64,000 nucleotides of DNA, taken from IMG/VR virus record IMGVR_UViG_3300036806_000484, positions 1 to 64,000 of that record; one strand, written 5' to 3'. The notes under the pieces are model-generated. The model saw only the letters and a list, made by a program, of their open reading frames with translations. It was not told the DNA's origin and made no database searches. Shown here one piece after another: positions 1-8,048 of this stretch. This DNA comes from a virus. Numbering within the stretch: the first letter of the stretch is position 1; each line of letters starts with the position of its first letter. The position numbers and the translations under genes are program-made.

Positions 1-1428
1 TCAGGGCTCGTCATCGCCGCCAGGCGGGCCGGATGAAATGGAGCTGTGTGCCCCGCCGCTCGACCTCGGCGCTTCGTCCCGGCTGCTGTAGCTGTCGAAC
101 CGCGTGTAGTTGGAATGAAAATGCAGCTTGATGGTCCCCGTCGGCCCGTTGCGCTGCTTCCCGATGATGACCTCCGCCTGGCCGCGCAGCTCGTCCCGTT
201 CGATCTCATCCTTCGCATACATCTCGGGCCGATAGAGGAAGAGGACGACGTCGGCATCCTGCTCGATCGCCCCCGACTCCCGCAAGTCGGAGAGCTGAGG
301 ACGCCGCCCCTCGCCGCCGCGCTGCTCCGGTGCGCGCGAAAGCTGGGAGAGCGCCATCACCGGTATCCGGAGCTCTTTCGCCAGCGCCTTGAGCGATCTC
401 GAGATGGCGCTCACTTCCTGAACCCGGTTCTCGCTGTATTCGGGCTCACGCATGAGCTGGAGATAGTCGACGATGATCATTTCGACATTCTGCTCGGCGC
501 AGATCCTTCGCGCCTTTGATCGCAGCTCCAGAGGCGTGAGCGCGGCGCTGTCGTCGATCCAGATCGGCGCCGAGTTGAGCATGCCGGCCGCGCCGGCGAT
601 CAGCTTGTAGTCGCCCGGACTCAGGGTGCCAGTTCGCAAGCGGTGCGCGTCGACGCGAGCCTCCCCGGTCAGCATTCGCTGCACCAGGGCTTCCTTGGAC
701 ATTTCCAGCGAGAAGACCGCGACCGCTTTTCCCTGGTCGATCGCCGCGTGCTGGGCAATGTTCAGGCAGAAGGCGGTCTTTCCCATCGAGGGCCGCGCCG
801 CGACGATGACCAGCTCCGACGGCTGGAATCCCGCGGTCCGCTCGTCCAGATCCTTGAATCCCGATGGGACTCCGGTGACCGTCTGCCCCGAGCCGTGCAG
901 CCGCTCGATCGTCTCGACGGCGTCGAAGACCAGCTTCTTGATGCGGACGAAGCCTTCCGCGGTGCGATGCTCGGCGACCTCGAAGATCTTCCGCTCGGCG
1001 GCGTCGAGGACCTCGGCGGCGAGCCGCTTTCCCTCGAAGGCTTCCTGGACGATCTGGGTGCCGACTTCGATCAGCCGGCGCAGCAGCGCCTTGTCGCGGA
1101 CGATCCGCGCGTGGTAGTCGAAGTTGGCAGCGGTGGGGACGACGTCGAGCAGGTAACTGAGGTAATCGACGCCGCCGACGCCCTCCAGCTCGTTCTTGCG
1201 CTCCAGCTCGGTCTTGAGGGTGACCGGATCGATCGCCTCGCCGCGGCGGGCGATCGCGATCATCACCCGGAAAAGGCGGCGGTGGCCTTCCCGGTAGAAC
1301 ATCCAGTCATCGAGCGTCTCCGCCGCGCGCAACGCCGCGTCGGCATCGATGACCATGGCGCCCAGCACCGCCTGCTCCGCCTCGACGGCATACGGGACCT
1401 TGCGACCGCCGAAGGAGTCTCCGCTCAC
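1..1428 (-). CDS. dnaB: Replicative DNA helicase, DnaB family
   Basis: This is a hexameric 5'-3' replicative helicase that unwinds DNA at the phage fork. The 475-residue protein has the DnaB N-terminal domain (about residues 10-115) and a RecA-like C-terminal domain. The Walker A motif ARPSMGKT is at about 211-218 and the Walker B motif IIVDYLQL at about 318-325. The GTG start at 1428 is chosen because it overlaps the upstream gene's TGA (GTGA), as most junctions here do; the frame is open 26 codons further but without a comparable signal. The stop codon falls exactly on the first bases of the window, so the gene is complete. It is the last gene of the replication block, a few genes downstream of the probable initiator/loader at 1864-2739. 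The family assignment is firm. Confidence 0.95.
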   Translation of the reverse strand: MSGDSFGGRKVPYAVEAEQAVLGAMVIDADAALRAAETLDDWMFYREGHRRLFRVMIAIARRGEAIDPVTLKTELERKNELEGVGGVDYLSYLLDVVPTAANFDYHARIVRDKALLRRLIEVGTQIVQEAFEGKRLAAEVLDAAERKIFEVAEHRTAEGFVRIKKLVFDAVETIERLHGSGQTVTGVPSGFKDLDERTAGFQPSELVIVAARPSMGKTAFCLNIAQHAAIDQGKAVAVFSLEMSKEALVQRMLTGEARVDAHRLRTGTLSPGDYKLIAGAAGMLNSAPIWIDDSAALTPLELRSKARRICAEQNVEMIIVDYLQLMREPEYSENRVQEVSAISRSLKALAKELRIPVMALSQLSRAPEQRGGEGRRPQLSDLRESGAIEQDADVVLFLYRPEMYAKDEIERDELRGQAEVIIGKQRNGPTGTIKLHFHSNYTRFDSYSSRDEAPRSSGGAHSSISSGPPGGDDEP

Positions 1429-1649
1429 GCCGAGGCCCGCTGGAAGGCCCCGACCGACTTGGCCTCGACGAGCCGATGCTCGGCGGCGGATCCGAGGAAC
1501 TGCCACTCGCCGATCGCCGCTTCGATGCCCTTGGCGATGCGCTCGTCACGGTCGCAGTCGCAGGCATACGGGAAGCATTGCTCATCCGCGCCACCCGTAG
1601 GACACCAATCTTCGTGGGGTACGGCTTTCACGGCCTCGAGGAAGGTCAT
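1425..1649 (-). CDS. Small hypothetical protein (74 aa)
   Basis: I do not recognise this family. The 74-residue protein has a Cys-rich stretch in its first third (CPTGGADEQCFPYACDCD), which could be a small metal knuckle, followed by a predicted helical segment. It starts at ATG 1649 overlapping the stop of the upstream 72-residue gene (ATGA), and its stop overlaps the dnaB start (GTGA). It is therefore probably translationally coupled between the initiator and helicase genes. Function unknown. Confidence 0.6.
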   Translation of the reverse strand: MTFLEAVKAVPHEDWCPTGGADEQCFPYACDCDRDERIAKGIEAAIGEWQFLGSAAEHRLVEAKSVGAFQRASA

Positions 1650-1864
1650 CGGAGCGGCGCGCGCCAGACGCCGTCGGCGCCCTGCTCGTAGTCGATCGCG
1701 TTGGGGAAGATCGGGCCCTCGCCGCGGTAGTTGATGATCCCACGCGGCTCGGTGTGAAGTTCCCCGAAGCCGAAGCCATCCGGCGCGCGGCCGTGCTCAC
1801 GCTGCGCCTGGTCGAGAAACGCCAGCATGGCGTCCTCGAAGTCTCCCTGTGGCTGTCGCGGCAT
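1646..1864 (-). CDS. Small hypothetical protein (72 aa)
   Basis: This is a 72-residue acidic protein of unknown function, starting MPRQPQGDFEDAMLAFLDQ. The start at ATG 1864 overlaps the TGA of the initiator-like gene and its own stop overlaps the next ATG, so it sits in a tight coupled string. The frame is open further upstream, but that extension only shadows the C-terminus of the upstream gene and was left out. Confidence 0.6.
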   Translation of the reverse strand: MPRQPQGDFEDAMLAFLDQAQREHGRAPDGFGFGELHTEPRGIINYRGEGPIFPNAIDYEQGADGVWRAPLR

Positions 1865-2739
1865 CACAGCTTCTCGCTTTCCGGCGTCATGTATTTCTTC
1901 CAGACCGGGTGCATCTCGCCGGCCTTGAACTTCCGGCTCGTCAGGTACTTCTCGATGTGCGCCCGGTCCCGGAAGAGCACCGGGATGTCGTGGCGCTTCA
2001 GCTCGACCGGCGCCCATTCGTCCGCAGCGGCCCCGTCGATGGCCCACATAAGTTCGCTGCCGTCGTCCCGGTTGGCCTTCAGCGCCCGGACGATCGGCTG
2101 CTCCCGGTGATCATCGTACAGCGCCCTGGTCTGGCCGAACTTCTTGCACCAGTACGAGAAGATCAATTCCGCGGCCATGCGTCGGAACTGCTCCTTCGCC
2201 AGCTTGGCGAGGTGCTCGGTGCCGACAGCGGCCAGGTGCAGGTTCACAGCCTCGAGTGAGTTATCACGACGGGCAGGCAGGTTGGGTTTTCTCGCCTCTC
2301 CATTCGTTTGACCTTCCTGAACCGACAAGTCTTTGTCTTGCTCTTGACTCAAGACTATAGACTCAGGACTCAAGACTCCCTTCCCGAAAACCTCGCGAGG
2401 GCCTCGCGAAAGTGTAGCGAGATACGACTTCGAAGGGTGGTCTATCTTCTGGTGTTTCTTGAAGTTGGACACTCTACCCAATACCCCGTCCGGAGTATCG
2501 AAGCACTGAAGCACGCCGATCACACGCAATTCCTCGAGCTCGCCGATCAACTTTTCCTCGGTGATGTCGTTGTCGTGTGGATACAGGTCTCCGAGTAGCG
2601 CTCGAGGAGTCGCCCCAAAATAGCCCTCATCATCAGCTTGCGTCCACAAAAGGATGAACGTGTAACGGGCGTTTCGCGAGACCCTCGCGAGCTTCGCGTC
2701 ACGGGCAGTTTCGGGTTTAACCGAGCGGATCCTCGCCAC
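1864..2739 (-). CDS. Phage replication initiator / helicase-loader-like protein (DnaD/O-type N-terminal winged helix)
   Basis: The N-terminus, MARIRSVKPE followed by FILLWTQADDEGYFGATPRA, matches the winged-helix module of phage replication proteins (typically R-IKPEFW... LF--LW--ADDEGR). These proteins bind origin DNA and help recruit the replicative helicase. The C-terminal half (about residues 150-291) is helical and divergent. The 291-residue length is normal for the group. It starts at GTG 2739 and overlaps the next ATG by ATGA. It lies close to dnaB with only two small genes between, which supports a role as initiator or helicase loader. The winged-helix family call rests on sequence; the exact role is inferred. 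Confidence 0.75.
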   Translation of the reverse strand: MARIRSVKPETARDAKLARVSRNARYTFILLWTQADDEGYFGATPRALLGDLYPHDNDITEEKLIGELEELRVIGVLQCFDTPDGVLGRVSNFKKHQKIDHPSKSYLATLSRGPREVFGKGVLSPESIVLSQEQDKDLSVQEGQTNGEARKPNLPARRDNSLEAVNLHLAAVGTEHLAKLAKEQFRRMAAELIFSYWCKKFGQTRALYDDHREQPIVRALKANRDDGSELMWAIDGAAADEWAPVELKRHDIPVLFRDRAHIEKYLTSRKFKAGEMHPVWKKYMTPESEKL

Positions 2740-2742
2740 GTC

Positions 2743-3309
2743 TCAGGCCCACTCCCCGCGAATCATCTTCCAGCAACAGCCGCAGAAATACTTCCACCTC
2801 TTCCAGTCGCTCCACCTGTCAGCCGGGATGCGGGCCATGGCGACGTCCATCGCTTGGAGCACCCTCGCCTGCGGCAGGCGCGCGAGAAACACGCGCACAG
2901 ACTGCCGACGCTCTTGGCTGAAAACGAACTTGTCCTGCTGCCTGTGAATGGCATTGAACCAGCGGAGACCGAGGTGCTCGATGGCGAGGTCTGTGCACTC
3001 GCGCTGTTGCATCAGGAAGTCGTTGAACGCTTGCAGCTGGAGGGCCCGCTCCTTGGCCTCCCGAAGCTGCTCGGTCACCGGCTGATGTATCTCCGAGAGC
3101 GGGATGTCGGCCTTGCCACGGTTGCAGTCGAAGCACGATGTCAGCAGGTTGGCCTCGTGGTCGACACCGCCCTTGGAAAATGGCAGGATGTGATCGACCT
3201 CAAGGATAGCATCCGGCGGCGTCTGGCCACAGTACTGGCAGGCGAACATGTCACGCTTGAAGACCTCGAAGCGCGTGCGCTTGGAAAGCGATCGTCTCTT
3301 GGAGACCAC
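2743..3309 (-). CDS. HNH endonuclease
   Basis: This is an HNH nuclease with the motif order CQYCG, LEVDHILPFSKGG, NLL and CFDCNRGK, giving two zinc-binding CxxC pairs around a DH catalytic core. About 110 residues follow, including a second Cys cluster (YFCGCCW) near the C-terminus. I place the start at GTG 3309, just before KRRSLSKRTRFEVFKRD. The frame is open to a GTG at 3486 that overlaps the methylase stop, but the intervening 177 bases have poor third-position GC and form a strong hairpin (3329-3411), so they look noncoding. It could be a free-standing homing-type nuclease or a phage DNA-processing HNH. Confidence 0.8.
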   Translation of the reverse strand: MVSKRRSLSKRTRFEVFKRDMFACQYCGQTPPDAILEVDHILPFSKGGVDHEANLLTSCFDCNRGKADIPLSEIHQPVTEQLREAKERALQLQAFNDFLMQQRECTDLAIEHLGLRWFNAIHRQQDKFVFSQERRQSVRVFLARLPQARVLQAMDVAMARIPADRWSDWKRWKYFCGCCWKMIRGEWA

Positions 3310-3328
3310 GGGGGCACCCTGAAAAGAA

Positions 3329-3411
3329 ATGCGCCTGTCTGAGGTCTCGGGGACGAAGTCCCACGCCCCCGCGGAAGCGAGGACAGGGCACCCAAGGTCA
3401 GACAGGCGCAT
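3329..3411 (-). other. Structured element: 14-bp perfect inverted repeat with inner hairpin
   Basis: The 14-base arms at 3329-3342 and 3398-3411 are exact reverse complements (ATGCGCCTGTCTGA). On the minus strand the stem closes a 55-base loop with its own GGGAC/GTCCC hairpin and is followed by TTTCTTTTC. The octamer GGGTGCCC occurs inside the loop and again just past the stem. It sits between the methylase stop and the HNH start. It may be an intrinsic terminator, a processing signal or a structured RNA linked to the HNH gene. Confidence 0.6.
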
Positions 3412-3482
3412 AAACGTCTGGAATCGACCATCGCCGAGGCTTCGTTCCCCGACGACACGAAAAGTACCGCCTGCCGGCGCCA

Positions 3483-4937
3483 TCACGCAATTACCTCACA
3501 CAGGACCGGCCCGACGCGCTGCCTGGCAAGCTCGGCGTATGCCGGGTTGAGCTCCACGCCGATGGCCTCGCGCCCGCCGGCCACGGCCACGGCCACCGCC
3601 AAGGTGGTACCGCTGCCCGCGAATGGGTCCAGGACACGACAAGGGGCCGTAGGGGCGTCGTGGGCGCAGGTAGCCGCCCACCGCAGCGTCTGGCGCGTGG
3701 TCGGTGCCCAGGGCACCGACGAGCCCATGTGCATATTCACCCGGCCGTTCTCCGCGTCGCCGGCCAGCTTCCGCTCGCTGTTGCCGGATCCCCGGCCCTC
3801 GACGGCCTCGGCCTCGTCCAGGACGCGCCGCCGCGGCGCCCCGCACTCCGAGCAGCACCCACCCATTGAAGCGCCGGCGTCGATGCAGCGGCGCGCGAGC
3901 TCCCAGGGGAAGACGGCAAAATGGGCGCCCTTGAATGGTTGCGCGTTGATCGTCCAGACACTCCGGGCGTTGCGGCCGCCGGGGTGGTATTCCCGGTTGC
4001 GCATGACGAACGGCGAGCGGCTGATGCCATCGGCGCGCCCAGCCGCGCGGTCCTTGTAGCCGGGCTTCGAGACGCCACCCTTTTCGCGCCCGTCCCGGTG
4101 ATAGGAGCCGTGCGAACCTTTACCGCTTGAGGTGTCCCAACCGTCGGGCGTCTTGCCGCCCTCGCGCCTCGAGCTGACCAGCGGCTCTCGAATGGCATCG
4201 TTGTCGTAGAAATATCGGGCACTCTTCGCGAGCAGAAAAACGTACTCGTGGGACTTGGTGGGCCGGTCGCGAACACTCTCCGGCATGGGCGAGCCTTTGG
4301 CCCACACAATGTCCGCGCGGAGCCACCAACCATCTTGTTGAAGCGCGAGCGCGAGTCGCGCCGGCATCATCAGTAACTGCTTGCCGGCGAGGCCATCCAT
4401 GTGACGCCGCTCGTCTCGAGCGCTGAGGCTGCCGCGGTTGCTGCGCTGGCGGGTATGTAGCGACGATCCGGGATTGCCGCCCCGGCCGCTGTCGGTGTAC
4501 GAGTCGCCCATGTTTAACCACAAGGTCCCGTCCTTCCGCAGCACCCGCCTCACCTCGCGGAACAGGTCGACCATGTGCTCGACGTACATCTCGGGCGACG
4601 GCTCGAGGCCGAGGCACCCGCGCCAGGCGCCGCAGCGCACGCAGGTCTGGCCGAGCAGATCCTTCTGCCGCTTCTGGGCCTCGACGTTATTGCGCGCCTT
4701 CCGGACGGACGTGGAGCCCTGCCCGCCCTGGGGCCCGCCGCGCTCGAGCGGGTCGCTCCATTCGTGGTCGCTGGTGCATAACGGTTGATGCCCGGCGAAG
4801 ATCGTCGGCGGCAGGTTGTAGTTGCGCAGGCCCCAGTATGGCTATGGAGGTGACGTGACAACACAATGCACACTGTTGTCAGGCAGCCGCTTCATCACGT
4901 CGAATACATCGCCGAGATAGAGTTTGGCTATCGTCAC
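3483..4937 (-). pseudogene. N6-adenine/N4-cytosine DNA methyltransferase (beta class), interrupted by an amber codon in motif IV
   Basis: The order of motifs, with the catalytic S-P-P-Y motif first and the AdoMet motif DPFAGSGT late (about residue 437), marks a beta-class type II-like DNA methylase. The true start is GTG 4937, with a strong Shine-Dalgarno sequence and a GTGA overlap with the upstream gene. Translation gives VTIAKLYLGDVFDVMKRLPD, then VVTSPP, then TAG at 4844-4842, then PYWGLRNYNLPP. The amber therefore splits the motif SPPYWG, apparently after a 6-base near-duplication (CCATAG CCATAC). The remaining 385 or more codons are intact, including GTLWLNMGDSY. Either the enzyme is inactive, or a short restart product lacking motif IV is made. 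TAG ends several other genes here, so general recoding is unlikely. Confidence 0.9.
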
Positions 4938-5065
4938 CTCTCGTCCCTCCTTCCCACGGCATTGAGGGCTTTCGCCTTGAGAAACAAGGACTCCATCTCG
5001 GCCCCGGTTTCGTCGATGTCAAAGACGTCGCCGAGGTAGAGCTTGGCAGCCGTCTTGGAGCTCAC
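4934..5065 (-). CDS. 43-residue protein sharing the N-terminal motif of the adjacent methylase
   Basis: This is a 43-codon reading frame starting at GTG 5065 after a GGAGGG ribosome site and overlapping both neighbours by GTGA. Its start, SSKTAAKLYLGDVFDIDETG, shares AKLYLGDVFD with the start of the following methylase, although most shared codons differ at the third base. It could be a remnant of a duplicated methylase N-terminus or a small regulatory peptide. Function unknown. Confidence 0.55.
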   Translation of the reverse strand: MSSKTAAKLYLGDVFDIDETGAEMESLFLKAKALNAVGRRDER

Positions 5066-5373
5066 GATTCCCTCCGTAGGTGGGGCGGCAGCGCCGCCTG
5101 GATGGCGCGGTACGAGGCCTCCATGAGGCCGCGGGCGTCGAAGTCGGGCCCGGTTTTCTCGCCGATCGCCGCGACGAAGCAGACGTAGAGGTTCTTCCCG
5201 CCCTCGCCCATGATGCCCTGGAAGCCGTGCATCCCGCGGACCTTGTCGTCCGCAGCGGTCCCCTGCATCCACTCGGCGAAAAGCTCCTTGATCTCGCCTG
5301 CGATCTCGGCGACCTCGGGCGCGCAGCCGCGCAGCTTCAGGTCGTTCTCCCAGGACTGGCCCTCGGTGGTCAT
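5062..5373 (-). CDS. Hypothetical protein (103 aa)
   Basis: This is a 103-residue protein of unknown function, mixed alpha/beta in appearance (MTTEGQSWENDLKLRGCAPE at the start, GKNLYVCFVAAIGEKTG in the middle). The start at ATG 5373 overlaps the upstream stop (ATGA) and its own TGA overlaps the 43-residue gene. It lies between the HerA-like ATPase and the methylase. It has no recognisable motif. Confidence 0.65.
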   Translation of the reverse strand: MTTEGQSWENDLKLRGCAPEVAEIAGEIKELFAEWMQGTAADDKVRGMHGFQGIMGEGGKNLYVCFVAAIGEKTGPDFDARGLMEASYRAIQAALPPHLRRES

Positions 5374-5672
5374 CCGGTCCTATCCTTGACGATGTGGTCG
5401 ATCGCGATTTCCGCGGCCGCAGCGAAGCCGATGTCGGTGAACGATGGCACCTCGCCGGCCGAAGCTGGCGCCACACCGCCGATGGCCGCGAGGTACAGCC
5501 TGCCGTCGAGGGTGATTGCCACCCAGCGCGCCATCGGCCTGATGCCGGCGTCAGCGTTCAGGACGGCAAACATCTTCTGCGCCTCGGCCATGAACATCCG
5601 GTACGCGCGGGCGAGATCCGGGTCTTTCGGTAGTTCGCGGTCGTCGGTCCACTCGAAGATGGGGGCGCTCAC
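5370..5672 (-). CDS. Hypothetical protein (100 aa)
   Basis: This is a 100-residue unknown protein with the start MSAPIFEWTDDRELPKDPDL and an alanine-rich hydrophobic C-terminal half. It is coupled by ATGA to the ATPase gene upstream and to the 103-residue gene downstream. The context suggests a partner of the DNA-processing genes around it, but nothing in its sequence shows this directly. Confidence 0.6.
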   Translation of the reverse strand: MSAPIFEWTDDRELPKDPDLARAYRMFMAEAQKMFAVLNADAGIRPMARWVAITLDGRLYLAAIGGVAPASAGEVPSFTDIGFAAAAEIAIDHIVKDRTG

Positions 5673-7459
5673 CGCCCCTCCAGGAATAGGCTGGAGGTCG
5701 CGGCCACCTCGCCCGGTGACGGGTACTCGACGAGACCGAGCGAGCTGAGATGGCTCAGCGGGTTGCGGAAGGCGCTGCCTTCAGCGGAGTAGCGGGCGCC
5801 CTCGGCGACCTGGTCGCGGGTCAGCGCGTTGGGGTAGGCGTCGATCAGCACCGCGAGAATCTTCCACTCCGGGCCCGTCAGCACTTTCTCGACCCGGCTG
5901 AACACCTCCTGCTGCGTGGCCGGGCCGGGTGACTGCGCGAGATCGCGCCCCGCCCCGGTGAGCCTAACGGCGTCCGGGCGCGGGTACCTTACCAGTCCGG
6001 CGCTGCTCAGCGCGCTGAGTGGATTCCGGAAAGCCGAGCCTGTCGGGCTGTACCCGGCGCCTACCGCGACCTGTGTGCGGTTGGGTGACTCGACGTTCAG
6101 CGCCTCCCACCACGCGAGGCTGTTGAGGATCTTCCGAGCAGGTCCGCCGAGTCCTGCCACGTCGGGCATGGGAACATCGGGTCGAGGCCGCACGCGATTC
6201 CCTTGCTTCTGCTGCTCGAACACCTTCACGAGGGCGTCGGCTTCTCCAGCGAGTCGGCGATCTTTTTTCTGGAGCGGCGACAGGACCGGGGCCTTTGTGC
6301 TGTGGATAGCCGATGCGATCTCCGCCGCGTGCCGCTGGAGCGGGATGATCAGCTTGTTGGTGATCTCATCCACAAGGCCAACCATCCGTTCCGCTGCACC
6401 GTCGGCGCGCTCTACCAGCTTCTGGGCAAGCGCGAACTGCCCGTCCTTCAGGACCGGCTTCTCGACCACCTTCGCCTCTGCCTTCGGGGCGTCCAGCATC
6501 GTCTGGGCGTGAAGCCGCTCGAGCGCCCGCATCTCGCCGCGCAGCTTCCCGATTTCGGCGCGCAGCAGCTTCGGATCCTCGTTCTTCGCCTGTTCAGCGG
6601 CGGCGGCGAACCTCTGCGTCACGTCCGCCAGGTCGACCTCCGCCCATCCCTTGAGGTGCTTCGTCTCTTCGACGCTCTGCTCGCGGAACGAGTCGTAGGT
6701 CGAGAACATCGGGAACTTCACGCGCTCCGGGCCGAACTTCACCTCCGGGGACCACGCCCAGCCCTCGCCGCGCGCCATCTGCGCCACGGTCGCGAGGACC
6801 TCCTTGCCCTCGGAGTCGCCGGCGCCCTTGATCCAGTCCGCCACCGCGTCGCGGTCGGCCTTGTGGATCACCCGCATGGCGATCAGCGTCTCGGCCGACG
6901 TCAGGGAGTCGTTGTGCACCTTCTGGGGGCGCTGCGAGGCGAAGAGCAGCCGCAGTCCCTTGCCCAGACCCTCGCTGGCGATCCGGTTCGACCAGTGCAG
7001 CATCTTCCCGGCGTCCACGTCCAGCACCTTCCCCTTCGGCGCGAAGTTGTGGAACTCGTCGACGGCGAGCCACCGCTGGCCCCTCGTGTGCCGGAACAGT
7101 GCCGAGGCGAAGTCGATCCAGAACCTCGTCCGGTCGCCGGGCATCCAGCCGCCCAGGTCGATCAGGCAGGGCCGGTTGTCGGTCGCGAACAGGTCGGCCA
7201 CGCCGGCGCCGCTGGTCGCGTTGATCGGCACGTCGGCGTGCTCGCCGCCGAAGATGACCACCGGGAAGCCGGCGCTCTTGCCGTCGGCGCCGAGCTTGAT
7301 GCCCCACCAGTCGCCCTTGGGGTCGACGATGCAGACCGGCATGTGACGCCGCAGCAGGTCCTCGACCAACAGCCGCATGACCGACGACTTCCCCGAGCGG
7401 GTCTTGCCCAGGATGGCGACGTGCTGGCCGAGGACCTCGGCAGGAATCGGCAGCTTCAT
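5669..7459 (-). CDS. HerA-like (DUF87) ATPase with two tandem C-terminal winged-helix repeats
   Basis: This is a FtsK/HerA-superfamily ATPase that probably translocates on or remodels DNA. Walker A GKTRSGKS is at residues 18-25, Walker B LAVDE at about 131-135 and the sensor region ASQRP at about 174-178. A coiled-coil segment spans roughly 270-400. The C-terminus holds two copies of a winged-helix-like unit, recognisable by GYSPTGSAFRNPLSALSSAG and RYSAEGSAFRNPLSHLSSLG. It starts at ATG 7459, overlapping the upstream stop. HerA in cellular organisms works with the NurA nuclease in end resection; no NurA is visible here. The ATPase family is sure, the role is not. Confidence 0.85.
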   Translation of the reverse strand: MKLPIPAEVLGQHVAILGKTRSGKSSVMRLLVEDLLRRHMPVCIVDPKGDWWGIKLGADGKSAGFPVVIFGGEHADVPINATSGAGVADLFATDNRPCLIDLGGWMPGDRTRFWIDFASALFRHTRGQRWLAVDEFHNFAPKGKVLDVDAGKMLHWSNRIASEGLGKGLRLLFASQRPQKVHNDSLTSAETLIAMRVIHKADRDAVADWIKGAGDSEGKEVLATVAQMARGEGWAWSPEVKFGPERVKFPMFSTYDSFREQSVEETKHLKGWAEVDLADVTQRFAAAAEQAKNEDPKLLRAEIGKLRGEMRALERLHAQTMLDAPKAEAKVVEKPVLKDGQFALAQKLVERADGAAERMVGLVDEITNKLIIPLQRHAAEIASAIHSTKAPVLSPLQKKDRRLAGEADALVKVFEQQKQGNRVRPRPDVPMPDVAGLGGPARKILNSLAWWEALNVESPNRTQVAVGAGYSPTGSAFRNPLSALSSAGLVRYPRPDAVRLTGAGRDLAQSPGPATQQEVFSRVEKVLTGPEWKILAVLIDAYPNALTRDQVAEGARYSAEGSAFRNPLSHLSSLGLVEYPSPGEVAATSSLFLEGR

Positions 7460-7944
7460 GTCGCCGCAGTCTCCGCCACCACGTCCGACTGCTTGGCTGG
7501 CTCGAGGCCATCCGGCAGCAGCTTCTGTTCGTCCAGCAGCGGCAGGATCCGACCCTCGACGTCTGCGGCGATGTCCTCCGCCTCCGTCGCCCAGTCAGAG
7601 CGAGAGCAGCCCAAGCAGGTGCCGCGCAGCGCCTTCAGGTTCTTCACGTACATGGCGATCGCCGTGCGCCCGAGCTCGCGCTGCTTCGCGGTGAGGCCGG
7701 CGACGCCCTGCTCGTCAAGCACGCGCGGCATCAACGTGTCGAGCTGCCCGACGTCCGCGCGAATCGCCTGCGCTGCCCTGGTCGAGTGCATCTCCTCCTG
7801 CTCCTCGGCCTTCTTGCCCTGCTTCGACGCTAGCACCCGGAACGCCGCCTTCAGGTGGCCGATGTCGTCCTTCGGTATCTCCGGCGCCTCGACCTCAACA
7901 TCCTCTTCGTCGAACGCCTCTCCCTGCGTCTCGTCGTCCTTCAC
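7456..7944 (-). CDS. Hypothetical protein (162 aa), acidic, upstream of the HerA-like ATPase
   Basis: This is a 162-residue protein of unknown function with a very acidic first 30 residues and long helices after that. It starts at GTG 7944 behind AGGAG and overlaps the ATPase start by ATGA, so the two are probably co-translated and may interact. A Cys pair (CLGC, about residue 110) is present. The sequence does not match a family I recognise. Confidence 0.65.
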   Translation of the reverse strand: MKDDETQGEAFDEEDVEVEAPEIPKDDIGHLKAAFRVLASKQGKKAEEQEEMHSTRAAQAIRADVGQLDTLMPRVLDEQGVAGLTAKQRELGRTAIAMYVKNLKALRGTCLGCSRSDWATEAEDIAADVEGRILPLLDEQKLLPDGLEPAKQSDVVAETAAT

Positions 7945-7969
7945 AGCGCACTCCTGGTGAATGGTTGAA

Positions 7970-8048
7970 TTGCGGTGGCGGGGATCGAACCCGCCTCCTG
8001 CCCGGGAGCTACCAGCCGGGCATCCGACGACCCTGTCGGCTCACCGCG
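7970..8048 (-). tRNA. tRNA-like element with an expanded anticodon loop (isotype unclear, possibly Thr GGT)
   Basis: The element has an acceptor stem (CGCGGTG/CACCGCA, with a C-A mismatch at the end), a D-arm (CCGA/TCGG) and a T-arm (GCGGG TTCGATC CCCGC), all in the right order. The anticodon arm is abnormal: TGCCCGG/CCGGGCA closes a 10-base loop CTGGTAGCTC, so the total is 79 bases. Removing CTC would give a normal Thr (GGT) arm. No CCA is encoded. It may be a degenerate tRNA, an unusual functional one or a tRNA mimic. The rest of 7945-8158 shows no gene. Confidence 0.45.

Noticed and set aside
643-1734. Long open frame antisense to dnaB, and similar long plus-strand frames at 6203-7960 and 7961-9430
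   Set aside because: These are shadows typical of GC-rich genes; their codon patterns mirror the genuine minus-strand genes.
3310-3486. Longer HNH protein starting at GTG 3486
   Set aside because: The extra 59 codons have poor third-position GC and coincide with a 14-bp stem; the domain begins after GTG 3309. The longer start remains possible because of its GTGA overlap.
4842-4844. Amber recoding (TAG read as an amino acid) as explanation for the methylase stop
   Set aside because: TAG is the plain terminal stop of several genes here, for example at 8159, 25171, 32693 and 51195, and no suppressor tRNA (CTA anticodon) was found.
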